Shown: positions 17,699-25,529 of the stretch, piece after piece
How positions within the stretch are numbered: position 1 is the first letter of the stretch
Layout of the letters: the number at the start of each line of letters is the position of its first letter
NCBI GenBank assembly: GCA_963742225.1
Contig: CAVULD010000002.1
Span: 434,001-498,000 of the forward strand
Length of the DNA stretch: 64,000 nt
DNA from: Puia sp963742225
GTDB lineage: Bacteria; Bacteroidota; Bacteroidia; Chitinophagales; Chitinophagaceae
Direction of reading: 5' to 3'
Notes under the pieces: model-generated
Database searches by the model: none
Told to the model about the DNA's origin: nothing
Seen by the model: only the letters and a program-made list of their open reading frames with translations
Made by a program: the position numbers and the translations under genes

Positions 17699-18412
17699 AT
17701 GAATCATAATCTACCAGCAAATATCCGGGAATTATCCGATCAAATTACGGGTCTAAGCCTTACCGATGCGCTCGGACACCTGCAGGCTGCCTTCCCCGGT
17801 CGAGTGACGTTTTCTACCAGCTTTAGCCTGGAAGACCAGCTTCTGAGTCACCTCATCCTGTCCAATCGATTCGACGTGCGCATCTTTACGCTGGATACCG
17901 GTAGGCTCTTTGCGGAAACCTATTCGGTGTGGAGCCGCACCAATGCACTTTACGAAACCAAAATCCAAGCCTATTTTCCCGATCGCATATTGCTGGAGCA
18001 GTACCTGGATCAAGCGGGTCCGAACGGTTTTTATGATTCCGTAAGTAGCCGAAAGCAATGTTGCCATATCCGCAAAGTAGAGCCCTTAAAACGGGCTTTG
18101 CAAGGGCAGTCCGTCTGGATCACTGGCCTTCGAGCCGAGCATTCCAATGAAAGAAAATCGCTCACCACCTTGCAGTGGGATGAGACCAACCAGATCATCA
18201 AGTACAACCCCATTTTGAATTGGACAAGTGAAGAGGTACGAGCCTATATCAACCAGCACGACGTGCCCTATAATAGTTTGCATGACCGAGGTTTCGTGAG
18301 CATCGGATGCGCTCCGTGTACCAGGGCCATCCAGCCCGGCGAGGATTTTCGCGCTGGCCGCTGGTGGTGGGAAGACAGCACCAAGAAGGAATGCGGGTTA
18401 CATGTAAAGTAA
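17699..18412 (+). CDS. cysH: APS/PAPS reductase (Fe-S type)
   Basis: Reduces adenylylated sulfate to sulfite with thioredoxin or glutaredoxin as donor. 237 residues from ATG 17699 (a TTG directly before it is not needed). The PP-loop-like TFSTSFSLEDQLL and FTLDTGRLFAETY bind the nucleotide. Cys121-Cys122 (KQCCHIRK) and Cys204/Cys207 (GCAPC) are the ligands of the [4Fe-4S] cluster that marks enzymes using APS. The C-terminal ECGLH holds the catalytic Cys232. No cysC kinase lies in the locus, consistent with APS as substrate. First gene of the sulfur locus. Confidence 0.93.
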   Translation: MNHNLPANIRELSDQITGLSLTDALGHLQAAFPGRVTFSTSFSLEDQLLSHLILSNRFDVRIFTLDTGRLFAETYSVWSRTNALYETKIQAYFPDRILLEQYLDQAGPNGFYDSVSSRKQCCHIRKVEPLKRALQGQSVWITGLRAEHSNERKSLTTLQWDETNQIIKYNPILNWTSEEVRAYINQHDVPYNSLHDRGFVSIGCAPCTRAIQPGEDFRAGRWWWEDSTKKECGLHVK

Positions 18413-18481
18413 AGCAGATGCAGAAGAAGCATGCATGGGCAGGCGTTGCTCAGTTCAAAGTACAACACTAGAAAATAGTTT

Positions 18482-19396
18482 ATGAAGATGAGTGCATATC
18501 AGCTTGATTACCTGGATCAATTGGAATCCGAAGCGATCCACATCCTGCGCGAAGTCGCCGGACAATTCGAGCGCCCGGCTCTGTTGTTCAGCGGAGGCAA
18601 AGATTCGATCACCCTAGTGCACCTGGCCCTCAAGGCTTTTCACCCCGGGAAGTTCCCCTTTCCCCTTCTGCACATCGATACCGGCCACAATTTTATTGAA
18701 GCCCTGGAATTCCGTGATGCCCTGGTTAACCGAATCGCAGAAAAATTGATTGTGCGTAAAGTCGAAGACACCATCCGAGCCAAGAACCTCACCGAGCCCA
18801 AGGGCAAGTTCGCTAGCCGCAACGCCCTTCAGACATTTACTCTTCTGGAGGCGATCGAAGAATTTGGATTCGACGCCTGCATTGGAGGTGCTCGAAGAGA
18901 TGAAGAAAAAGCCCGGGCAAAGGAGAGGATTTTCTCAGTGCGAGATGAGTTTGGCCAATGGGATCCGAAAAGGCAACGGCCCGAACTCTGGAACATATAC
19001 AATGGGAAAATACAGAAGGGTGAGAACATACGCGCCTTCCCCATTAGCAATTGGACCGAGTTGGATATTTGGAACTACATCCGCCGGGAAGGAATCGACC
19101 TGCCATCGATTTACTTTGCTCATGAACGCAAAGTCATTGAACACGAAGGCCAGTTGGTGGCACTTTCCGACTTTATACGTCTGGATGAGTCCGATAAGGT
19201 ATTGGACAAGAAGGTACGTTACCGGACGGTAGGTGATATGACGTGCACGGCGGCCGTGGAATCGGACGCCTCCACCATTGAGGACATCATCAAAGAAATC
19301 ACAGCCACCAAGACTAGTGAACGTGGGGAAACCCGCATTGATGACAAGATATCGGAAGCGGCAATGGAAGATCGCAAAAAGACAGGATATTTTTGA
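18482..19396 (+). CDS. cysD: Sulfate adenylyltransferase subunit 2
   Basis: Catalytic small subunit of ATP sulfurylase, making APS and pyrophosphate from sulfate and ATP. 304 residues. The ATP pyrophosphatase motif is LLFSGGKDSITLVHLALKAF. Further family blocks are LLHIDTGHNFIEALEFRD, CIGGARRDEEKARAKERIFSVRDEFGQWDPKRQRPELWNIYNG and the YFAHERKVI region, and it ends in MEDRKKTGYF. It lies 69 bases after cysH and 124 before cysN, its obligate partner. Confidence 0.96.
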   Translation: MKMSAYQLDYLDQLESEAIHILREVAGQFERPALLFSGGKDSITLVHLALKAFHPGKFPFPLLHIDTGHNFIEALEFRDALVNRIAEKLIVRKVEDTIRAKNLTEPKGKFASRNALQTFTLLEAIEEFGFDACIGGARRDEEKARAKERIFSVRDEFGQWDPKRQRPELWNIYNGKIQKGENIRAFPISNWTELDIWNYIRREGIDLPSIYFAHERKVIEHEGQLVALSDFIRLDESDKVLDKKVRYRTVGDMTCTAAVESDASTIEDIIKEITATKTSERGETRIDDKISEAAMEDRKKTGYF

Positions 19397-19520
19397 CGGC
19401 TTGATCGGCCTGACGCGTTCTGTCGAGGAATGGGGATAATTCGGTGAATCGTTTTGTCCTCGGCCAAAGCCAGTCGAGCTTTTACTAAAACTAAATATCC
19501 GTCTAAAAACGAATTATACT

Positions 19521-20765
19521 ATGGATCTACTTCGTTTTATAACAGCTGGTAGCGTGGATGATGGCAAGAGTACCCTCATCGGTCGTTTGCTATTCGACAG
19601 CAAAAGTATTCTCATTGATCAGCTCGAAGCGCTGGAAAAACAAAGCAAGAACAGCCAGGATGGAGAGATCGATCTAGCCTTACTGACGGACGGATTGCGT
19701 GCGGAGCGGGAACAGGGAATCACCATTGACGTGGCCTATAAGTATTTTTCCACGGCAAAACGAAAATTTATAATCGCAGATGCCCCTGGCCATATTCAAT
19801 ATACCCGAAATATGATCACAGGCGCCTCTAACGCGAACCTCATTCTCATCCTGATAGACGCCCGTCACGGTGTCGTGGAGCAGACGCGCAGACATTCAAT
19901 CATTGCCTCGCTGTTGAATATCCCGCATGTGGTAGTGGCCATCAACAAAATGGATCTGGTGGAGTATTCCCAGGACGTCTACAACAATATCGTCATCGAG
20001 TATGCTAAAACAGCCAAAGCGCTTGGGCTTAGAGAGATCACGTATTTACCCATCAGCGCGTTAAAGGGGGACAATATCGTGGACAAATCGCTTAACCTGT
20101 CCTGGTATGAGGGTGAGCCCCTGCTAGAGCTTTTGGAGAATGTCCCCGTGGCAAGCGACATTAATTTGACGCATGGCCGGCTTTCTGTGCAGTATGTCAT
20201 ACGCCCCCAAACCCCGGAGCTGCATGACTTTCGTGGATACGCAGGTAAGATCATTGCAGGTATCTACCAAGTGGGGGACCAGGTCCAGGTCCTACCTTCT
20301 GGTCTGAGCAGCACGATAAAAACGATTCAGGCTTCAGGTAAGCAGACCAAACAGGCCTTTGTTGGTCAAAGCGTCGTAATGGAGTTGGAGCATGATATTG
20401 ATATCAGTCGGGGTGATCTAATCGTCACCAAAACAAACCAACCCAAAATCGAACAAGAACTGGATGTGCTGCTCTGCTGGATGGATAACAAACCCCTAGT
20501 GCAAGGCAACAAATATACCTTACAGATCAATAGCCGGACGGTGAAAAGCATGGTTCGGGAGATTGAATATAAGTTGAATGTTAATACCCTGGAAAAGAAC
20601 TATGATATCACGGAAGCTGGACTAAACGACGTTGTCAAAGCAAAGATCAAGACCGCATCGCCCATTGCCTTTGATTCCTACAAAAACTTGCAGGCAAACG
20701 GAAGCGCGATTCTCATTGACGAAACCAGTAATGTGACGGTGGCCGCCTGCATGATTGAGGCCTGA
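19521..20765 (+). CDS. cysN: Sulfate adenylyltransferase subunit 1 (GTPase)
   Basis: Regulatory GTPase subunit that couples GTP hydrolysis to APS formation by CysD. 414 residues: EF-Tu-like G domain with P-loop GSVDDGKSTLIGRLLFD, switch REQGITIDVAYKYF, DAPGHIQY, and NKMD, then two beta-barrel domains. It ends after domain 3 and has no fused APS kinase (CysC) domain, unlike many NodQ-type proteins. Same strand and unit as cysD. Confidence 0.95.
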   Translation: MDLLRFITAGSVDDGKSTLIGRLLFDSKSILIDQLEALEKQSKNSQDGEIDLALLTDGLRAEREQGITIDVAYKYFSTAKRKFIIADAPGHIQYTRNMITGASNANLILILIDARHGVVEQTRRHSIIASLLNIPHVVVAINKMDLVEYSQDVYNNIVIEYAKTAKALGLREITYLPISALKGDNIVDKSLNLSWYEGEPLLELLENVPVASDINLTHGRLSVQYVIRPQTPELHDFRGYAGKIIAGIYQVGDQVQVLPSGLSSTIKTIQASGKQTKQAFVGQSVVMELEHDIDISRGDLIVTKTNQPKIEQELDVLLCWMDNKPLVQGNKYTLQINSRTVKSMVREIEYKLNVNTLEKNYDITEAGLNDVVKAKIKTASPIAFDSYKNLQANGSAILIDETSNVTVAACMIEA

Positions 20766-20881
20766 ATGGTCAGGATCCCTTGGCAAAAAGGGCGTTTTTG
20801 CAAAAAATGTAATACAGCCTAGCCTGTGCGGGTATTCCCGGATTGGACTAGATGCTGCCATCACCTAAATAGTCTAGGAAA

Positions 20882-21709
20882 ATGACAAAAAAAGGAACCA
20901 CAACGGGCAAAGTAATTCTTACTGGGGCGGGCCCTGGTGATCCAGAACTGATAACCCTAAAGGCGTTTAGGTACCTGCAAGCGGCGGACGTAGTGATAAC
21001 CGACCGGTTGGTGAGCCCCCAGATCCTGGAAAGCTATATCAACCGGGAGGCCCTTATCCTGCATGTAGGCAAACAATCGCGTCACGAAGATTCCACGCCT
21101 CAATCCTTGACCAATGAACTGATGGTAGAATATGCCTTGCAGGGAAAACTCGTGGTCCGCCTTAAGGGTGGCGACCTAGCCTTCTTTGCCAATATTTTGG
21201 ACGAGCTGGAGGTCCTTGTGGCCCATGGGATTGCCTACGAAATGATACCTGGGGTCACTGCTGCTTCCGGAGCAGCAGCCTGCGCCGGCATTCCTTTAAC
21301 CGCCAGAGGGTACGCGAACGCGGTGCGCTTGCTGACTTTTTATAAGACTGACCTATTTGATCAAACCTATTGGCAAGATTTGGCGCGTACGGATGATACC
21401 CTGGTCTTTTATATGTCTTCAAACACCTTGGTTGCTTTAGTGGCAGGTTTACTACAGGCTGGCGTTGGGCAGGATCGTTGGATTGCTGTCATCGAGCAGG
21501 CGACGACCCCCGAGCAACGGGTCTTTAGCTGCCCCATTCACGATTATCTAGACCAATGGGGGGCTCAGGAATATATCTCTCCCGCTCTAATCATCGTGGG
21601 CAAAGTAGCGAGTCTTCAGCAGCAATTTCAATGGATGGCGCAGAGGGGAGATCAAAGGACTTATTTTGATACTGTCGCAAAAAAGACGGAAGCGGACGCG
21701 AGAGCTTGA
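20882..21709 (+). CDS. cobA: Uroporphyrinogen-III C-methyltransferase
   Basis: SAM-dependent double methylation of uroporphyrinogen III to precorrin-2, the first step to siroheme, the cofactor of CysI. 275 residues with the tetrapyrrole methylase signature VILTGAGPGDPELITLKAFRYLQAADVVITDRLV, the VRLKGGDLAFF block and VIPGVTAASGAAACAGIPLTAR (here MIPGVT). It lacks the CysG N-terminal dehydrogenase domain; that activity is encoded 5 kb downstream, fused to a transporter. A siroheme role rather than cobalamin is supported by context. Confidence 0.93.
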   Translation: MTKKGTTTGKVILTGAGPGDPELITLKAFRYLQAADVVITDRLVSPQILESYINREALILHVGKQSRHEDSTPQSLTNELMVEYALQGKLVVRLKGGDLAFFANILDELEVLVAHGIAYEMIPGVTAASGAAACAGIPLTARGYANAVRLLTFYKTDLFDQTYWQDLARTDDTLVFYMSSNTLVALVAGLLQAGVGQDRWIAVIEQATTPEQRVFSCPIHDYLDQWGAQEYISPALIIVGKVASLQQQFQWMAQRGDQRTYFDTVAKKTEADARA

Positions 21710-21759
21710 CGCGCAGCGCAACCAACGCCAGGACCGGTGAACCGATAAATAGAATTCAG

Positions 21760-23463
21760 ATGCTACCAGCAAGCAAACTAAAGATTATCCAGGAACTCAT
21801 CGACAGTTCGTCGCGAGACGAGCTCATTTGGCTTAATGGCTACCTGGCGGGCATTGTTGGCCAATCCCTTGATCAGGATCCCATACCCGCCAGCCAGGTA
21901 AGTCTTGGAAGCTCCACTGGTAAGATTACGATTGCTTATGGCACAGAAACAGGTAACGCAAAAAAGCTGGCTACCGATTTCGCCGCCATGGCTAAGAAGC
22001 ACGGAGTGCGGGCTAAGCTCGTAAGCCTAGACCAATACCGGCTCAATGATCTGTCCCACGAGGAATTTTTCTTTACCGTCATCAGTACCCAGGGTGACGG
22101 CGAACCTCCTGACGCCGCCAAAAAATTCTACCACCATATCCACCAAAATGGCTTTAAACTGGACAATTTGAAGTTCGGCGTGTTGGCCTTAGGCGATACG
22201 GCTTATCCCCTGTTCTGCAAGGCAGGAGAAGACGTGGACAGCCAGTTGCACAAACTGGGTGCCGAGCGAATCATTTCCTTGCGAAAATGTGATACCGATT
22301 ATGCATCTGAGGCCGATCAGTGGTTCACCCAGGTGCTGAAGACTCTGCAGGGCGTCCATTTTGCCGGCGCGATAGCGGAACCCCTAGTATCCAAGAAATC
22401 GACGGCTAAAATTGTCTATACCGGGACCGTACTTACCAATGTGAATCTAAACGACTACGGTTCAAATAAAGAAACGCGACACGTGGAGCTAGCCGCTGAG
22501 GAGGCCGATTACCAACCCGGCGATTCCATAGGTATAGTTCCGGAAAATCCGGCCATTGTTGTCCAAGCGATCCTTGAATTGGTCTGCGCCGATTCTGCCA
22601 AAATGATCAGTTTTCGAAACGAACAGATCAGTCTTTTCCATTTATTGCAAAAGAAACTCAATATCGTCTACCTGCCCGAGCGCGTAGTAAAGAACTATGC
22701 CAGCTTAATTCACCAGCACATTCCCCAAACCAAGATTGGCCTGCTGGATTTGCTCAAGATTTACCCCGTAAGAGACCTCAGCCAATTCGAGGACGTGCTT
22801 TCCATACTCGAACCCACGGTCCCAAGGCTTTACTCGATTGCCTCATCCCCGCAGGCGCACCCGGGTGAAATCCATCTGACGGTCGCCAAAGACACTTTTC
22901 AGGTGAACCAGGAAACCAAGCATGGCCTGTGCTCCGACTTTTTATCGCAACTCGAGCCAGGAAGCGCCTTGAAGTTTTATGTCCATCGCAACGCATCGTT
23001 TAGACTACCCGGGGCTGCCGAGGATCTGATCATGATCGGACCCGGGACAGGCATTGCTCCATTTCGATCTTTTCTGGCGGAACGCGACGCGACCGGTGCT
23101 CCGGGTAGGAATTGGCTGTTTTTCGGCGACCAACATTTCGCCACCGATTTTTTATACCAAACAGAAATTCAAGACTGGAAACAAACTGGTGTCCTCACGC
23201 AGGTAGATCTGGCCTTTTCTAGAGATCAGGCCGAAAAAATATATGTCCAGGATAAAATGAAAAAGCACGGTGCTGAACTCTTTGACTGGATCGAAAAGGG
23301 CGCCTATGTCTGCCTCTGTGGTGCGAAAGAGCCGATGAGTGTGGATGTGGAGAACGCCCTGGTGGATATCATTCAGAAGTTTGGAAATAGATCCGGGGAA
23401 GCTGCCCAGGAGTACCTTCAAAACATGAAGGCCAGCGCCAGATACCTGACGGATGTTTACTGA
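21760..23463 (+). CDS. cysJ: Sulfite reductase flavoprotein
   Basis: Transfers electrons from NADPH through FAD and FMN to CysI. 567 residues from ATG 21760; the frame is open upstream to a TTG overlapping cobA, but the ATG gives the expected start (MLPASKLKIIQELIDSSS). Order: flavodoxin domain (ITIAYGTETGNAKKLATDF, STQGDGEPPDAAKKF, LALGDTAYPLFCKAGEDVD), FAD-binding domain (PRLYSIASSP, HGLCSDFL) and NADPH domain (IMIGPGTGIAPFRSFL, FGDQHFATDFLYQ, YVCLCGAKEPM). Followed 36 bases later by cysI. Confidence 0.94.
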   Translation: MLPASKLKIIQELIDSSSRDELIWLNGYLAGIVGQSLDQDPIPASQVSLGSSTGKITIAYGTETGNAKKLATDFAAMAKKHGVRAKLVSLDQYRLNDLSHEEFFFTVISTQGDGEPPDAAKKFYHHIHQNGFKLDNLKFGVLALGDTAYPLFCKAGEDVDSQLHKLGAERIISLRKCDTDYASEADQWFTQVLKTLQGVHFAGAIAEPLVSKKSTAKIVYTGTVLTNVNLNDYGSNKETRHVELAAEEADYQPGDSIGIVPENPAIVVQAILELVCADSAKMISFRNEQISLFHLLQKKLNIVYLPERVVKNYASLIHQHIPQTKIGLLDLLKIYPVRDLSQFEDVLSILEPTVPRLYSIASSPQAHPGEIHLTVAKDTFQVNQETKHGLCSDFLSQLEPGSALKFYVHRNASFRLPGAAEDLIMIGPGTGIAPFRSFLAERDATGAPGRNWLFFGDQHFATDFLYQTEIQDWKQTGVLTQVDLAFSRDQAEKIYVQDKMKKHGAELFDWIEKGAYVCLCGAKEPMSVDVENALVDIIQKFGNRSGEAAQEYLQNMKASARYLTDVY

Positions 23464-23499
23464 ATCATTACAGGAACCTTTTTGTTTCAAACATAAAAA

Positions 23500-25164
23500 A
23501 TGTCTGCATTGAACCCACTGTCTCCGATTGAACGCATCAAACAACAAAGCGATGGGCTCCGAGGTACTATAGCCCAGGGATTGGAGGATGAACTTACCGG
23601 CGCAATTAGTGAATCGGACCAGGCCTTGATCAAATTTCATGGTATGTACCAGCAGGACGACCGTGATCGGCGGGAGGCTCGAGCGGAGAAGAAACTGGAA
23701 CGGTTATATTCTTTCATGATTCGCCTGCGTTTACCTGGCGGTTTACTCTTGCCTGAGCAATGGATTGCCCTACATCATATTGCTGGAGAGAATACCACCG
23801 GCGTAATCAAGATTACCACGCGCCAGACAGTCCAACTCCATGGTTTGATCAAGTCAAAAATCAAGCCCACCATCAAAGCATTCAGCGAGGCCAAACTCGA
23901 TTCGGTAGCTACCTGCGGAGACATTAATCGCAATGTTCTGTGCGCTGCCCATCCCTTGCAGTCCCCGATCCACGAGCAAATTCATGCGTATGCATCTAAG
24001 ATTAGCCGCCTGCTCATGCCCAAAACTAGGGCCTATTACGAAATATGGCTCGACGAACAAAAGATAACCGATAAGCAAGAAGAAGAGGACCCGCTATATC
24101 AAGACAGGTACTTGCCCCGGAAATTCAAAATAGCCATAGCTATTCCTCCCAATAACGATGTGGATGTGTTAGCCAATGACCTTGGGCTGATTGCCATCAT
24201 CGAAAACAAGGAACTTAAAGGCTTCAATGTGGCGGTGGGAGGAGGTCTTTCAACCACTCACGGAAACGCAGCCACCTACGCCAGACTGGCCAGCGAGATC
24301 GGTTTTGTTCAGGGTGAAGAGTTGGTGATGCAAGTTGTCTATGCGATAGCTACCATCCAGCGCGATTTCGGCAACCGGGCCGACCGTAAACTGGCCCGGC
24401 TCAAATATACTTTGGACAGCCATGGCGTGAATTGGTTTAAAGAGGAAGTGGAACGAAGGATTGGCCTCAAACTGGAGTCTCCTCGGCCGTACCAGTTCAC
24501 CGAGCGTCGGGATTATTATGGGTGGCAACAAAACCAGCAAGGTCTGTGGTATTACACACCTTTCGTGGAAAACGGTCGGGTCCTGGATGAGCAAGAGGTC
24601 CAATTAAAAAGTGCTCTACTCGCCGTTGCCAAAACCGGTAAGGCCAATTTTCGGTTTACCGGTAACCAAAACGTAATTCTGGCCGATATTCAAAAAAAGG
24701 ATCGACCCATAGTAGAGGAAATTCTCCTCTCTCATGGAGTTACGCAGCACACCCAGTCTACGAGCCCTGTACGCAGCCAATCGATGGCCTGCGTCGCATT
24801 CAATACCTGCCCGTTGGCCCTGGCGGAAGGTCAACGCTATTTGCCGCAGCTGCTCTCCAAGATAGAGCGGTTGCTCGGCGTGCATAATCTGGAGCAGGAA
24901 GAAATAATCATCCGCATGACTGGCTGCCCCAACGGATGCGCAAGACCTTATCTAGCGGAGCTGGGCTTTGTGGGTACCGCCTATGGATACTATAACCTCT
25001 ACGTTGGCGGGGACCGGCAAGGCACCCGACTGAACCGTTTATACCGGGAGAACCTGGATGAACCTGCCATCCTGGAGGTTCTGGATGAGCTGCTGGGATC
25101 GTATAACAAACAGCGAAAACCAGGGGAGCCCTTTGGCGACTACACACATAGAGTCTGTTTCTGA
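23500..25164 (+). CDS. cysI: Sulfite reductase hemoprotein
   Basis: Six-electron reduction of sulfite to sulfide on a siroheme coupled to a [4Fe-4S] cluster. 554 residues with two ferrite-like repeats. GVIKITTRQTVQLHGL and the CGDINRNVLCAAHP block contribute to the siroheme site. Cluster and siroheme ligands are Cys431, Cys437 (ACVAFNTC), Cys476 and Cys480 (GCPNGC), with the family spacing of five and three residues. Nitrite reductases share the fold; the cysJ partner and locus favour sulfite. Last gene of the first sulfur unit. Confidence 0.94.
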   Translation: MSALNPLSPIERIKQQSDGLRGTIAQGLEDELTGAISESDQALIKFHGMYQQDDRDRREARAEKKLERLYSFMIRLRLPGGLLLPEQWIALHHIAGENTTGVIKITTRQTVQLHGLIKSKIKPTIKAFSEAKLDSVATCGDINRNVLCAAHPLQSPIHEQIHAYASKISRLLMPKTRAYYEIWLDEQKITDKQEEEDPLYQDRYLPRKFKIAIAIPPNNDVDVLANDLGLIAIIENKELKGFNVAVGGGLSTTHGNAATYARLASEIGFVQGEELVMQVVYAIATIQRDFGNRADRKLARLKYTLDSHGVNWFKEEVERRIGLKLESPRPYQFTERRDYYGWQQNQQGLWYYTPFVENGRVLDEQEVQLKSALLAVAKTGKANFRFTGNQNVILADIQKKDRPIVEEILLSHGVTQHTQSTSPVRSQSMACVAFNTCPLALAEGQRYLPQLLSKIERLLGVHNLEQEEIIIRMTGCPNGCARPYLAELGFVGTAYGYYNLYVGGDRQGTRLNRLYRENLDEPAILEVLDELLGSYNKQRKPGEPFGDYTHRVCF

Positions 25165-25252
25165 GATTTCTCGCCTATCAAATGGAATGCATTGGTCCTA
25201 CCCAGTGCGACAAAAGCTAGATACTCCTAAATTGTAAAAAAAATATTTACAA

Positions 25253-25270
25253 AGTCTACTAAAATAGTAG
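25253..25270 (+). promoter_or_regulatory. Candidate operator, perfect CTACTA-AAA-TAGTAG palindrome
   Basis: Inverted repeat CTACTA (25256-25261), AAA, TAGTAG (25265-25270). The minus strand of 25253-25262 reads TTAGTAGACT, identical to the copy in the cysH leader. It lies eight bases upstream of a consensus -7 element and so occupies the promoter spacer, as expected for a repressor site. Confidence 0.6.
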
Positions 25271-25278
25271 GATTATAC

Positions 25279-25286
25279 TATATTTG
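25279..25286 (+). promoter_or_regulatory. -7 promoter element ahead of the second leader peptide
   Basis: TATATTTG is a perfect TAnnTTTG. No TTTG lies at the usual -33 distance, where the palindromic operator sits instead. The leader-peptide ATG follows 28 bases downstream. Confidence 0.5.
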
Positions 25287-25313
25287 CCCTCATCAACCAA
25301 CGGCTATTCGTTT

Positions 25314-25421
25314 ATGGCGTCCATATTTACCGATCAAATATCCACTCACTTGCATCAGGATCAGGAACTTTTCCCCACCTCTGCTTATTGTCCCGTCAGG
25401 GACAATCCAATGCGTTGCTAG
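25314..25421 (+). CDS. Leader peptide of the porin/siroheme-TSUP unit (35 aa)
   Basis: ATG 25314 to TAG 25419-25421. The first half (ASIFTDQISTHLHQDQELF) is not recognisable. The second half, SAYCPVRDNPMRC, contains both Cys residues and ends Met-Arg-Cys-stop, exactly as does the 19-residue frame before cysH, with Asn close ahead in both. It begins after a consensus -7 element and ends 108 bases before the porin gene. The codons for YCPVRDN form a perfect 8-bp hairpin. Coding status rests on the shared ending and shared context, not on a known family. Confidence 0.55.
   Translation: MASIFTDQISTHLHQDQELFPTSAYCPVRDNPMRC
25387..25406 (+). repeat. Perfect 8-bp hairpin inside the second leader peptide frame
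   Basis: ATTGTCCC (25387-25394), loop GTCA, GGGACAAT (25399-25406). The 5' arm contains the frame's first Cys codon (TGT, 25389-25391). No T-run follows on the plus strand; an A-run lies at 25429-25436. A pausing or accessibility role is possible; it is not an intrinsic terminator. Confidence 0.7.
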
Positions 25422-25451
25422 CCCAATCAAAAAAAATTTGACCTTTTACTA

Positions 25452-25468
25452 TACTAATTTAGTAGACT
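25452..25468 (+). promoter_or_regulatory. Candidate operator, TACTA-ATT-TAGTA with TTAGTAGACT
   Basis: Inverted repeat TACTA (25452-25456), ATT, TAGTA (25460-25464), continuing into GACT, so 25459-25468 reads TTAGTAGACT. It lies 31 bases after the leader peptide stop and about 60 before the porin ATG. A TTTG at 25437-25440 lies upstream, but no good -7 element is seen at the right distance. Confidence 0.55.
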
Positions 25469-25529
25469 ATTAGATTCCCCTGCAAACAACACATTTATTG
25501 ATCACACTTAATTAACCAGAACCAACGTT

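Noticed and set aside
25387..25436. Intrinsic terminator after the second leader peptide
   Set aside because: The hairpin is perfect, but the following homopolymer on the plus strand is A, not T.
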